64,000 nt of DNA. Origin: Neoceratodus forsteri (Eukaryota > Chordata > Ceratodontiformes > Ceratodontidae). Numbering within the stretch: position 1 is the stretch's first letter; each line of letters opens with the position of its first letter. The stretch lies in assembly GCA_016271365.2 (NCBI GenBank), contig CM028131.1, positions 280,734,001-280,798,000 on the forward strand, written 5' to 3'. The notes beneath the pieces were generated by a model. It worked only from the letters and a program-made list of their open reading frames with translations, did not search any database and was not told the DNA's origin. Shown here one piece after another: positions 8,303 through 19,856 of the stretch. The position numbers were made by a program, and so were the translations under genes.

Positions 8303-11224
8303 CACATGTAACCCCTAGGTGGCACTATCCCAAGGGCTACTACCCCTGCCTGCTTGGCTAATAGCAGGTTAAGGGTCCTGAGTTCTGAAACGGGTGCCTC
8401 CACCCAGAGATCAGGGTTGGTAGTGGTCAAGCTAACCTGGGCACAGCTCTCCAGGACACTGTAACCCCCTCTTTCCTTACTAGTGGCAGGAACAATACAC
8501 AATAATCACTTTCACAACACCTGATACACCACACAAGTACCCACACTGTTTGCACTTACCACCAGGGCTTTCCTCTGGCCCGGCCTGAGGAGCCCCTGTA
8601 AAACAAGGTTATACACAGCAAATAACAGCAGTACAGTACTCTTGCACAAACTGGAACCACAGTCAGGGTAAATGCAAAAAGAGTTAGATCTGATTTATTT
8701 AAGGGACTTGAACAAGGGAAGGGTGTAATCAGGTTAATTTGCTTAAAGGCTATATCAATCAAATAGTTATGCATGCACTTCGGGGTCCATAAACAGTTAC
8801 ACACTCTGAGTACTCAGATCGGGAATGGTGGGCTAGCCAGGAACGTTGCAGTTGGTTGGGGCCCTGTGATGGAAGAAAATAACATGCACAGCACACACTA
8901 TTTGTAATCCGGAGCCGGAGGGCTCGGTTCATGAAAAGAAAACAACAAGACAATCAATGACACACTTTTAGATTAGGCTGTTGTTGCAGGGAGCTACCCT
9001 GATGATTACTCACGATACCCAAGACTGGAAACAGGCTGGACGAAAATCGAGACAGCAGGTGGTTAATCTGGAGTGGCAGGAGAAGCAGGGCAAACACAAT
9101 TCGCCGAGGCGTCGTTCCTGTTCAAGTGTGGAGCAGGGGGCTGATCCCCAGGCAGGTCTCTCGTCTGTGGTTTTCTCTGTGCAGTGGGGTAGTCTGGCAT
9201 GGCCAGCATGGCATGGCCCAGGCTGAATAGAGATGAACGCAGATTCAGTCTGATTAGGCTGGATAAAGCTTCCAGCAAGCAGAACACAGTTCACACAGTG
9301 GGGAACCAAATCACGACCCACTTTCAATACACAGCACATTTTCATGTAAAGGATTCTACGGTACTAGCAAGCCGCTCTCTGGTCACGATCACAAAGTCTC
9401 TGCACAAACCGGGGATTCAAAAGCAGCTGAAAATCCTGACAGGCCGATCGCATTCAGCAAAATCTTCGGTCTTCTTCAGGTATGAGCCTGGTAAAAAATC
9501 AGTGGCTTACTTCATTCTCACAAACTTGGATTCAGTCTGAAATAATTCTATTCTCTCCCTCTCGGGGGCAGCAGGCAGAAATGCAGTCCACAACTCAGGC
9601 CTTTCCACAGTTCTCCCATGCCAAACTACTCAGACGGCTGCTTGACTGTCTCAAGCTCTTGCTTCTTTGGCTCCCAACTGAGATCTGACTCAAACTGCAG
9701 CAAGCCTGGGAATTTCCCCAAGATCCAAAAGGTTTGGTTGGCTGAGTCATCTGTCAATCACAACAGGCGCTTCCCTTTCAGGTGCAAAAAGGCACCAAAA
9801 GCCCAAAACTACAATTCCTACAGATTTTGACTCCAGACAGCTCCTGTAGTCCGGCTCCATTTTAGGTCCCACCAGTACTGATTGGTCCAGTGTCGGAGGA
9901 AGAGAACTATGGGCCCCAGTGCAAGTTGTAATTTTGGGCCCCCCCATACCAGCACCTCACCCCCCCCAGCCAGGCCACCCCTGATTTTTTTTTTTACCTG
10001 TTTACGGTTACGCACCCTTCACCCGCCTCCTTCACATATCAAAGAATATAACAAAAACATGAATCGATCCCATCCCCCCCAGCCAGGCAGCGGAACTGTG
10101 GAACATAAATAAATAAAAAAACAATCACGTAGGGTGAGGGTCCTCCCAATCCCAACTCAACTAATGCTGCAGCTAGCCTGCGAAAGACAAGTCACCAAAT
10201 CACAAGTGATCAGCTGCTGGGGGGAGTCGGGAGGGACCAGGTCATCTTACAGCCAGGCAGACAGAACTTAGAAGCAGTGACTCACACACTCACTCAGTCT
10301 CTGGAGAGAGACCGGATTAAGTCTAAGACAAGTTAGAACACAATATAACAGCCACTAAGGGCATTATTGAGCAAGGCAGCAGGGCCTGACCTGATCCTCC
10401 TCCTCCTCGCCTCCGGCTCCAGCCAGCTCCCAGTCCCAGGCTCCAGCTTGCCCTCCACACACAGCAATGGCATTGATTCGCGATCACTTCCACGGTCAGT
10501 CAGTTCACCTTTTTTTTTTTTTACATACTTTAATTGTCTTTAGTTTTACTTGTTATTGTTTGTGTACAAGGGGGGCAGGGCAGTGGGGGCGCTGCTGCTG
10601 CCTGTGTGCACAGTGCGCAATGGCAACACATCACATCCATAGGCTCCAGTTAACTCCCACAACTCTGTGGTCAGTGCTGTCATCTGCAGTCGGGGGGTGG
10701 TGGTGGCAGCAAGCACGGCAGGCGGCAGTCAGTCACACTAGTGTCAAAAAAGACAACGCGAATGCGAATACGCGATCCACGATTGCTGAACAAATTAAAT
10801 AAATTAAATCCTTTATTTTTACTATGGGCCTATACGTGTGTCGGGCCCCTGTGCCACTGCACTGGCTGCATTGGCTATTCCCCCAACACTGGATTGGTCC
10901 AATTCGGCAGTCCCGGGCCAAATGGTGGGGATAAACAAAACAGTCCTTGCTGCAAAGAAGGCAGGTTAGACAAACTACATTATCTTTATCACTCTAAATG
11001 ATTTTCAGCAAATAGTTCCATCTTTCAACAGCGCTCCCTCTCAGATTACTTATGACTGCAATCCAGGCAGCTCTTAAAGAGACAGTACACAGAGGCTATA
11101 CAGGCACTCTCTGGCAATCACATTTAAACTGCTAAAAACGCAGGACACCAGCCTGGCAGTGAGCATTTAGGCAAGCTCGAGGAAGACTTTTCAGGAACTC
11201 CCATTTGTAGGGGGGTTACACACA
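8303..11224 (-). mobile_element. Gypsy-family solo LTR 1
   Basis: The LTR (8307-11220) starts TGTAACCCCTAGGTGGCACT and ends with GGTTACA, so the termini are TG...CA with inverted TGTAACCCC/GGGGTTACA arms. The flanking duplication is CACA (8303-8306 and 11221-11224). No internal retrotransposon sequence follows, so this is a recombined solo LTR. Without the nested hAT element at 9888-10891 it is about 1.9 kb, equal to solo LTR 2. The related LTR at 60431-62127 flanks a minus-strand Gypsy pol, giving a minus-strand transcription sense. An AATAAA on that strand near 8695 fits a 3' end. Confidence 0.88.
9880..10899. mobile_element. Non-autonomous hAT element inside solo LTR 1
   Basis: The element (9888-10891, 1004 bp) begins CAGTGTCGGAGGAA and ends with the complement of CAGTGTTGGGGGAA. 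It is flanked by an exact 8-bp duplication GATTGGTC (9880-9887 and 10892-10899). The uninterrupted target (ACTGATTGGTCCA) is preserved in the two other LTR copies near 46068 and 61740, which proves the insertion. CAGTG-type ends plus an 8-bp duplication place it in the hAT superfamily. No transposase frame is visible, so it was mobilised in trans. Confidence 0.88.
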
Positions 11225-11282
11225 ATTTGTAATTATTAGTGTAAAAGTGTTAGCAAGTCTTCTGGAATCTTGCTGGGCTGCT

Positions 11283-11700
11283 ATATATATACATAGATAC
11301 TGACGGCAGATAAGGGCCTTTGACCCACCTAGTCTGCCCAATTGCACATGTAATTTTACCTCTTCAAGCTTCTCTTGAACTGGGTTGTCTCCTTCCCCCA
11401 ACTGCTAGGATTCCCCAATGCCTAGCCCATGAATTCTTGAATTCCATTGTGCTGTGTACCCTCCCCCAAAATCCTGCCTATTTCTACTGTATTACGCCTA
11501 CTACAGTAGCACCTTTTGTCTTTCATTTCTATCCTTTCCTTACTCCATACTTTCATTTCCCCTTTTTCCAGGCAGGCCATCTGGAAAATAGGTCTCCACT
11601 GTCCCTTTATTCTTATTTCCATACCTTGGGCAGGCACCCGGAGATCCAGTACTCGAACCCCCACCCCCAAAGAGGATATTGTTTGTAAGCTGGAACATAG
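11283..11700 (-). mobile_element. CR1 3' fragment (minus strand)
   Basis: On the minus strand the sequence ends GGGCAGACTAGGTGGGTCAA, then CCCTTATCTGCCGTCA and TATCTATGTATATATA. This is the CR1 3' UTR signature seen in the complete copies at 42470-42538 and 45655-45708. Upstream sequence to about 11700 is compatible with a 3' UTR but not clearly coding. Confidence 0.65.
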
Positions 11701-12148
11701 AAACTAGAATCTCTGTTAGCTTGAGTCTGCCTTTGCGCTTGCATAGGTTTATAAAGGCAGGGGCATCAGTATCGCATTAGCAAGAGGTAGAAAACCCTCA
11801 CAGTGCATTTTTACAAACATACAATGTTGTTTAAGCAGTTGTAAAGCAGCAAAATGTAGGAAAAAGAGTAAACACTATGGAAACTGTGGCCCGATCCTGG
11901 ACCATCTTATTTAGGGACTAAGATCTGCAAACACACCCAGTTATTGTGTTTGACTAACAATTATATTTGTTTTATGGCTTATAAAAAGGCTTAGTGTTCC
12001 TAAGTGTAGCACAGAAGAATTGCAGTAGCTTCTTTGTTCAAATACATCTGTGCTACACAATGGCTTGCTATGCTGAGCATTGAGCAGAAAGGTTGCAAAG
12101 CAGGAAATACTGAAATAAAACTCATGAGGAACTGCTAGACAAAGTTTC
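11701..12148. other. Unassigned sequence
   Basis: AT-rich DNA with no repeat or coding similarity that I can recognise. Confidence 0.4.
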
Positions 12149-12760
12149 TTTTTTTTTTTTTTTTTTTTTATTTCATTAAGTCTAGGATTACAAATACCTG
12201 TACCTTTGAGACAAGGCTCTTTTACAAAGGTTCCACGTCAGAGAAATACAAATTATAGGGAACATCAAGACAGATATTACAGCAATGTGGACATTGCAAA
12301 CAGATTACAGATTAATACAATTCAAGGGTAGCATTGTAAGCAAGGCAGCCAGTGGCATTTGTCAGAGAAAACAGACAAGAGATGAGAAGTGCCAGAGTCA
12401 TAGGGAGAGGGAAGCGGGGGGAAGGAATGTAGGTAGGGTGGGGAGAGGGTGAAAAGTGCAGCATTGGGGTACAAAGATGTGAGGGTAGAATCCAGTGAGG
12501 AGGGGAAGGGGGACCACTAGAGCAGGCAGGGAAGTGGGGAAACCAGGTTAAGTTGGGCAGTCACAGGAGCTGTTGGTAGTGAGATTGTCCAGGAATCTAG
12601 TCTTAAACATACCAATTGTTGGGGCAGAGGAGATGGTGAGGCTGAGGACATTGAACCAGAGTGGCGCTCGATAAGCAAAAGAGCGTTGTCCCTGTGAAGT
12701 GTGACAGAGGGGGACTTTCAGTAGCTATAGCATGGATCTCCGAAGGCACCGTTTGTTGTT

Positions 12761-14317
12761 TCAGTGTTGTAACAGAGTTGAGACCCCAGAAGGTGCAAGG
12801 CCAAGGTAGATATTTTTTGCCATGGAGCAGGTGAGAAACTTTATGTGGTTTGATAGTTGGAGCCAGCCGGTCTGGGTGTACAGGTCACATGTGTGGGTGA
12901 GATGGTGAGCACCCGTGATGAGCCGACATGCCTTATTTAAGGCAGTTGAGAGGCGCCTAGGGTCTGTGGTTGTGGCGAAAGCAATAAAATGATGAGACCA
13001 TAGTCTATTACAGAGATCACAGAGCTCAGGATTGCAACCTTCAAAGCTTCTGGTCGTGAGGTGTTGTCTGTGTTTGTAGAGGAGACCAAGCTGTGTATTA
13101 GCAGCTCTAGCTACATTATCTATGTGAGGTCCATAGGAGAGATTAGGGTCAAGCTGTATCCCTAAGTATTTGAAAGACTCCACCTAATGTAGAGTGTTCC
13201 CCTGGGTGGTGGAGATAGCCAAGTGGTGTAGCTTGTGTGGGTTATGAGAGCTGCAGAAGAGCATAGATTTGGTTTTCTTGTCATTGAGGACCAGTTTATG
13301 ATTAAGAAACCATGTCTCTACAGAACTGAAACCAAGTTGAAGGTTGTGTTGAAGAGTTGCAGAATCTTTGTGAGTGGAGTACACAACAGCATAATCGGCA
13401 TGTAGTATGATCAGCTCAGAGCAGTGGTAAGGGAGGGAGTTTAAAAAAAGACTAAAAATGAGGGGGCCCATTATGGATCCCTGTGGGACACCCGAGCGAA
13501 CAGGCAGGGTGTCAGACAGAGCGTCACCAATTTTTACTCTCTGCGACCGGTTTTCTAAGTAGCTTTTAAACCAGAGAGAAGAGTCAGGTAATAGCCCGGC
13601 ATTCAGTAGTTGGCCAGGTGTTAGTCCATGGTGTACTGTCGAAGAGGCCTTGGAGGTCGATGACCCTGTGAGAAGGCCGTTGTCAAGGGATTTGTGCAAA
13701 GCTCCAGTGAACTCAAGAAGGGCTGTGGTGGTGCTGTGACCTTTCCAGAAACCGTGTTGTTGTGGACAAGGTATATTGTATTTATCCAAGTGGTCGGTAG
13801 GTTGATCAGCCACGATGCGCTCGAGTGCCTTAGAGAGTGGGAGCAGTACGGAGATAGGGCGATAATTTGAGTGATTCGTCTTATCCCCACTTTTGTGGAC
13901 AGGTGTCACGGTGGCTGTTTTCCATAAGTCTGGGATTTTTCCACAGCTGAGAGAGAGGTTTAGGATTTTTGTTAATGGATGAATTACCTCATCGAGGGTG
14001 AGCAACAGACGCTTAAGGTCCAGGGTGTCATTACTAGATCTAGATTTAGAGATAACTGCAGTAATATAGCGGCAAGCTTCATTCAGCCTTACCTCCCTGA
14101 AGTTGAAGAGGGGATGGTTAGACTGAGGGGCTGAAATATTTGGGGAGTAGGCCCTGTTTTCGAAAAAGTCATGGGGTAGGACAGCACTAAGGTCTGAAAA
14201 AGCCGTGTTAAAGATGTTTGCGATCACCTTGGGGTCGAGGGTTGAGGATCCATCAACCATTAACATGGCTGGAGAGGTTTTTGGCTGCTTTCCTGTGACA
14301 TCCTTGACATTGTCCAA
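12761..14317 (-). pseudogene. LINE ORF2, reverse transcriptase and C-terminus (catalytic box mutated)
   Basis: Reading leftwards, the RT shows KTATVTPVHKSGDK and NYRPISVLLPLSKALER (fingers), QQHGFWKGHSTTTAL, SGVPQGSIMGPLIFSLFLN (motif B) and KTKSMLFCS. The YADD catalytic box reads HADYAVVY, so the second aspartate is a tyrosine and the enzyme should be dead. Motif A (normally LDLSKAFD) is also degraded around TGSSTSKASSTV. A TAG or frame break at about 13184 separates the C-terminal segment (LGLLYKHRQHL...LNKACRLITGAHHLTHT), typical of the L2/Rex1 C-terminus. Confidence 0.82.
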
Positions 14318-14515
14318 GAAAGCATGACCATTTCCCCATTATTGGTCAGAGTGGCTTTGTAATAGGTGGATTTCGTTAACCGGATGGCTTTAGTGCAGGC
14401 ATTTCATGCTTGTTTGTAATTTTGGATGTCCAGTTGTTTGCCAGTGGCCCTGGCAACTGCCCAGAGGTGGTCCCTTAGTTTTAGCTGTGAGAGAAGAGCT
14501 GCGGTGAGCCATGGG

Positions 14516-15832
14516 TTAGAGAGAGAGATTTTGTTTTGCGCCTTTTAGCAGGGGCAAAGAGGTTGCAGGCTTTGTTGAAAATTGAGATGAAGTGATCAAG
14601 AGCCATGTTAACATTTGTTGCTTCATAGGTGGGTAGCCAGTCTTGTAGAAGCAGGTATTGTTTGAGATGTGGAAGTTTTCCACGAGGAAGGACTCTGCTA
14701 GCGATAATTTTGGAGGGGGCTTAAGGAATTTGTTAGACCATGCACACATGACTGGGGAGTGGTCACTGAGAGAGTCTGGGAGAACGGTCATACAAGAAAT
14801 CTTTGTGGGGTGAGTGGTGAGGACCCAATCCAGGAGGGTACTGGTGTCAGTCTTGTAGTTAATCCTAGTAGGGGAGTTTACCATTTGCGTGAGGTTAACA
14901 GCTGAGATGGAGTCTTTATAGGCACTCGCGCGCGATGCTAACCAGTTTATGTTGAAATCCCCTAGTACAATAAGTTCAGCTTCAGGAGGATGAGAGTTGA
15001 TAAAGTTTAGTACGTCATTGAAGCCATGTTTAGGGTCCCTGGGCGGGATGTATACGGAGACAATAGTCAGGGCTTTATGGTTGGGGCCTAGGATGATTTT
15101 TATTGGCAGAATCTGGGCCGAGGCAGAAAGTGATGGAGTTGCTACAGGGTGCCATGACAGGGAGTCTTTGAAATAGACTGTGCAACCACTGCCTTTTTGG
15201 GATATCCTGTCCAGCCTGTGGACATTGTAGCTCTGTATTTTTACTGCTGAGTCAGGAACTTTAGGCGTCAGCCAAGTTTCCACCACTGCAAGGATGTCAG
15301 GGTTGTGTTGGCATATGAAGGCTTGGAGTGCATCCAGCTTTGGTAGTAGGCTCCAGATATTAATGGTTGCAAGGATAAGGGCACCTGGAGTTTGTGTGTG
15401 GCCTGAGCTTCTAGGGCCAGAATTGGGATGGACGCTGCCTGAGATGAGAAGGAGGAAGAGTAGGAGTTTTAAGAGGCAGAGTCGCAGCTCTTTGAGAGAT
15501 AGTTGTGAGCATTGTTTCTGGGAGTAGAGGTTGCAAGGTTCCAGGTGGTATCCCATATGGACTGCAAGGTGGTACAGTGTAGAGAGGTGGCCACACTTGT
15601 TGAGAGTAGTGGCCAGCGAAGGTAACCAGGAATATCCAAACGGTGCACCAAGCACAAGTCTCAAGTGGAAGTAGAGAGTTCCCTTGGAGTAGCAGTGGAA
15701 ACCAGAGTAGAGGGTGGCGGGGGCGGGGTGGGGGTGGCTAGGACCAGGGAGAGAGAAGGAGAAGCAGGGCAAGGAGGAGGAGGAGAGGCGAGAGAAAGTC
15801 AGAGAGAACCCGCATGGCTTGCGTACTAGCAC
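14516..15832 (-). pseudogene. LINE ORF2, N-terminal part: apurinic-type endonuclease
   Basis: The 438-residue frame has a leucine-rich start followed by SVHPNSGP and the endonuclease domain: ATINIWSLLPKLDAL (N-terminal strand), AVVETWL (catalytic Glu), SVYIPP, VLGDFNINW (catalytic Asp/Asn) and LSDHSPV (catalytic Asp/His). These nick the target DNA to prime reverse transcription. The expected 'TG-C..NV' start of the domain reads ATINIW, a mild decay. The frame stops before the RT; the linker is broken by stops between 14516 and 14317. Confidence 0.85.
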
Positions 15833-16395
15833 AGTAGGGGTGGAGAAGTGAGTTGAACAGGAGGGAGTAACTTGGCTAGCAGGAGGCAGATAGAAAGAGA
15901 GATTGAGAAAGAGAGCACCTCAATCAGTAAGCACTACATGGGATGAGAGAAGGGGGATGGGAGGCATAGCCAGAGCAGAGGAAGCTATAAGTGTTGGCCA
16001 ATAGGCAGTGGGAGGCGGGGTATGTAAGAGGGAGGGCGGGGTTAGAGGTCTATTTAAGTAAGGTAGGGGGGTGGGTGAAATTTTGTGGCAAAACTAATGC
16101 AAAGTCAATGGGCGCAGCGTCCGGAGAGCAAAGCAAGGCAGTGAAGACTGGGCTAGCCAATCAGCTGCTGTTCGAGAGGTGTGTTTACAGATGGTGGGAG
16201 CGCATCTGCATTTAACCCCTGTAGGTGGACTGGAGCTAGAAGCACAAGTGGTTAGAGGTGAGAGTGGATGCCAGACTTATCTAGTTTTTAAGAAGGGAGG
16301 GGGCAAGAGAGAGGAAAAAGAGAGCCCACTGAGGAGGGAGCATTGCGATGACAAAAGAACAGAGTGTGTGGTGTGCCAGATAGGATATGAGCTGC

Positions 16396-16455
16396 TACCA
16401 GAGTTGTAGCCCTCTAGTGGTGAGAGGATATAATCTGCTAATGGAAAAGTCAACA
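16396..16455. repeat. Shared motif beside the minus-strand LINE, copy 1
   Basis: GTTGTAGCCCTCTAGTGG followed after about ten bases by TATAAT-TGC-AATG-AAAAGT. The same arrangement occurs at about 33743-33795, also just beyond the 5' end of a minus-strand LINE. The identity of this short repeat is unknown. Confidence 0.6.
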
Positions 16456-16855
16456 TCAGACAGGTTGCAGGCCAGAGAGCAGAAGAAGGATTTACACAGT
16501 CAAGGCTCAAAATTCACTTCTAATATCAACTCAGAACTTAAAATGACTGTAAGGATTAAACAAATTATTAAACCCTGGCGCATAAAGTGAACACAATTTT
16601 AGAATTTCTACCAGTTCCATACAGTGTTTCATTTCCTTTAGGTATTCCTGTGTCTCAGTTACAATAGCAAGCCAGGAATGTTGTAAAGGCCAAAGGTTTA
16701 CCTTAACTGTTCCCCATTCTGGAAAGTTCTCTGTGGTGCTCAGTGTTCCTGCTGCTCCAGCTATGTCCTTCGGAGGCAGTCGGCCCACTGTTCACCCCAG
16801 AAATACTATAGACAGGTAAGGGGAGGGGCTAACTCAGTCAATAAGCTGTTTTTGT
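16456..16855. other. Unassigned sequence
   Basis: No recognisable element or coding region between the LINE 5' flank and the LTR-like unit. Confidence 0.35.
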
Positions 16856-17300
16856 GTTAATATTGGGAATTATTGCATTTAGGGATATGTATATACTTGA
16901 ATAAAGATATATAGACTTTCCCGGTGTGTAAAAATAAATAGGTGTGTGTTGTAAAAGTTTTGCTTGTGCAAGGTGTTTAGGGGGTGGAGCCAAAGGTGGT
17001 CACCTAATGGTTCCCAGGTATAAAAAGGGAGCTCATTGTGGTAACCCCTTCAGATTCGTTTTGGGATCAGCTCTGGGCTGATCTACTGGGGAATCTGCAC
17101 CTTTTCAGACTGTGTACCCTTGATGTTCCTAGGTGGCTGATGCTGTGATTACCTGTGTGAACAAAAGTTTATTTTTGTGCCTTTTGATTTAATTTCTTAT
17201 TTACGTACTAAGTACGAGTTAATTTTGTTCTGTTTGTATCGCAATAAATATTTTTAGGCTTGGCTGCTTCTTGTAAGCCTTGCCTCTCTAAAATTTGGTG
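16856..17300 (+). promoter_or_regulatory. Probable retrotransposon LTR (TATA box and polyA signal)
   Basis: The segment contains a strong TATA box (GTATAAAAAGGG at 17018-17029), a downstream AATAAA (17243-17248) about 220 bp later, and then TTTGGTGTCAGCG at about 17293. TTTGGTGTCAG directly after an LTR is the usual start of the internal region of many Gypsy-type elements, so this looks like the U3-R-U5 end of a plus-strand LTR. I cannot fix the left border or find a target duplication. The sequence after the motif belongs to a minus-strand CR1, so the rest of the element is absent. Confidence 0.5.
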
Positions 17301-19150
17301 TCAGCGTCCATCTTTACATCCACACCCTTTTACACCCATAATTGTTTCAGCCCCCACCACCTCCTCTGACAGTGCGTTCCACTTGTCCACCACCCTTTCC
17401 ATGAAGAAATACTTCCTCCTGTTACATCTGAACCTTCCTCCCACCAATTTTTTCCCATGACTCCTAGTCCTGGAACATCTCTTCCTCTGAAAAATAGTGT
17501 TTTCCTGCACCTTGTTCCTCCCCACGAGGTACTTGCATGTCTCTATCATATCCCCCTCTCCCTGCTCTCATCCAGGGAGAATGTATTCAAGTCTTTCAGC
17601 CTGTCCTTGTAGGACTTGTGATACAAACCCTGTACCATCTTGGTTGCCCTCCTCTGAACCGTCTCTACCCTGTCTATATCCTTACATAGGTAAGGCCTCC
17701 AGAACTGGACACTGTACTCCAGGTGTGACCTCACTAATGTTTTGTATAGTTTCCTGCTGGTAATGTCCCTGCCTATGCATCGCAGCATCCTATTTGCTTT
17801 ACCTGACACCTTGTCGTACTGACTTCCAACCTTTAGGTCATCAGAGATGATAACACCTAGGTTCCTTTACTGCTTGGAGCATGCTGTAGCCTCCCTCCCT
17901 CAGCTGATATGTTGTACCAGGGTTTTTGTGCCCCATGTGCATTATTCTGCACTTTTCTGCATTAAATCTCAACTGCTATGCCCTTGACCATTCCTCGAGC
18001 TTCTGCAGGTCTCTCCTCATTCTATCCACTCCCTCCGGCATGTCCACTCTGTTACAGAGTTTTGAATCATCAGCAAACAGGGAAATTCTCCCCTCTATGT
18101 TATCCGTAATGTCATTGATAAAGATGTTAAAGAGGTCCAGAACCAACACTGATCCCTATGGCACTCCACTGGTCACCCTTCCCTTTGCGGAGTGACAGCC
18201 ATTTATCACTACCTTCTGTGTCCTGCCATCCAGCCAATTCCCCACCCACCACAATAATGTCCTACCCACACCCATATTGCCCGGCTTATTTAGCAGCCGC
18301 CTATGGGGCACAGTGTCAAAGGCGCTACTGAAGTCCAGATAGGCCACGTCCACTGCCCCCCCGATCCACCTCCCTAGTCACCCAGTCAAAAAATTTAATG
18401 AGGTTAGTCTGGCACGACCTCCCCCTGTAAAACCATGCTGCCCTGGGTCCTGTAGACTATTGACCACAAGGTGTTCCACTAATCTCTCCTTCAGTAGTGC
18501 TTCCATAATCTTCCCCACTACTGAGGTGAGGCTGACCAGTCTGTAGTTTTCCACTTCCTCTCTGTTCCCGCTCTTGTATAAAGGTACTACACATCAGCTG
18601 TACTCCAGTCTTTGGGCACCTCACTTGTTTCCAGTGATTGGCTAAACAGGATCGCTAAAGGTTCAGCTACCGCTCCCCTGAGCTCCCTCAGCACCCTGGG
18701 GTGCAACCCATCTGGGCCCATAACTTTTTCGACTTTTATTCCTTCAGTTCCTTTAGGACCCTTTCCTGTGGAGAGGTACTTGTATCCATTTCTATGCCCT
18801 TCCCCTTTGTGCTTCCTTCTGGCCCGTTACCCATCCCGTCTACTGTAAAGACTAAGCAGAAATATTTGTTCAGTATGCCTACTTTACTGTTGTCATCCTC
18901 AACACTACTCTCACCCTCACCCTTTAGCCTCACTATCCCTCCCTTTGCCTTCCTTTTTTCACTTCTGTACCTGTAAAAGGTTTTGTCCCCTCTAACCACT
19001 GTTTTCACAATGCGCTCCTCTGTCTGAACTTTGGCTTCCCTTACTGCCATTCCTGCTTCCCTTTGCTTCTCCTGGTACCTCTCCCTATCCCCTTCTACCT
19101 GTGTCTTTTTGTATTGCTTGAATGCAATCCTTTTGGCATGTAAAATGGAA
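17301..19150 (-). mobile_element. CR1 LINE, minus strand, 5'-truncated ORF2 remnant
   Basis: Reading leftwards from 19150: the linker before the RT (AVREAKVQTEERIVKTVVRG, then DKTFYRYRSEKRKAKGGIV), RT pieces including VAYLDFSSAFDTVPHRRLL (motif A, catalytic Asp kept) at about 18350-18290, QFWRPYLCKDIDRVETVQRR and YHKSYKDRLKDLNTFSLDES near 17700-17560, and RSHGKKLVGGRFRCNRRKYF near 17460-17400. These match the CR1 copies at 40177-45708 in order. Many stops and frameshifts make it a dead, older copy. The 3' end lacks the CR1 microsatellite. Confidence 0.8.
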
Positions 19151-19159
19151 ATACAAGGC

Positions 19160-19757
19160 CAGCCCGCCAGTGCAGCAGTTGGATTTCTGCTTGCGACGCA
19201 GACAACCTGGGTTCAGGAACAGACTCGGGAGTCAGAGGGCCAGCTGGGGAGAGGAGGCTCGAGTGTCCAGCGACTGCTCACCTTCTCCAGGGAAGGAGGG
19301 GAATAAGAGGCTCAGCATTTGCTGACCCCTGGCAGAGGCCAGAGGCACAGCAACACATCGAGCTTCACTGTGGGAGGGAGTGTGGCAGATATTGGCTTCG
19401 GTCTTGACATCATGTGGCATGTCACCCCCCCCGGGGAAAATGGAAAAATGGCTCCCACTTCGCCAGATGACAGCCCCTCCTCCTTCCACCACGCTACTCC
19501 CTGGAGCGCACCTCCTCCTCCTTCGTCTCCTGTACGTGTTTGTCCCGGGGACACTGTATCCTGAATTCTCCTCCCTTCCTCCCAGGGAGGGGCCCTTCCG
19601 GTAGGGTTAGTGCTAGAATGCCCAGGGTGTGGGGCACACGGGACTATGACGGACAGAGGAGAGACAGTGGAGGTGAGACGGTGGGAAAAGGAAGCTAAGC
19701 GAGCCTGAAGGAGTGGCAGGGCTGGGGCCTGTGGGAGCAATAAATAAATAAAAATAC
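19160..19757 (+). mobile_element. tRNA-derived SINE-like composite repeat
   Basis: Near its start GTGCAGCAGTTGG resembles an A box region and CCTGGGTTCAGGAAC resembles a tRNA B box about 35 bp later. The unit ends in an AATAAATAAATAAAAAT tail near 19738-19757. Its middle (GAGGAGGCTCGAGTGTCCAG, ACTGCTCACC, CTCCAGGGAAGG) is recognisably related to the minus-strand copy at 49250-48730. It is unusually long (about 600 bp) for a SINE. Internal pol III boxes are inferred by eye. Confidence 0.5.
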
Positions 19758-19856
19758 TAACTTGCTAGCACCTATGAGGGGGAGAGTGGACCCTAACTCT
19801 AGTGGTTGTGCAAGGAGAGAGACCTGCGTTACTATGTTACTGGGAAGAAGCTGGCT

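Larger units (their letters stand above)
12149..16400 (-). mobile_element. Minus-strand jockey-superfamily LINE (L2/Rex1/CR1 group)
   Basis: A LINE reading leftwards with a 5' untranslated part (about 16400-15833), an endonuclease region (15832-14516), a reverse transcriptase region (14317-12761), a short 3' UTR and a terminal run of A (seen as T at 12149-12169). The VHPNSGP motif at the start of the endonuclease is typical of L2/Rex1/CR1-group proteins; I cannot resolve the clade. The 5' limit is uncertain and is placed near the shared motif at about 16396. Confidence 0.7.

Noticed and set aside
19160..19235. Functional tRNA gene
   Set aside because: Only degenerate A- and B-box-like strings are present, no cloverleaf can be formed, and the sequence continues into a dispersed repeat.
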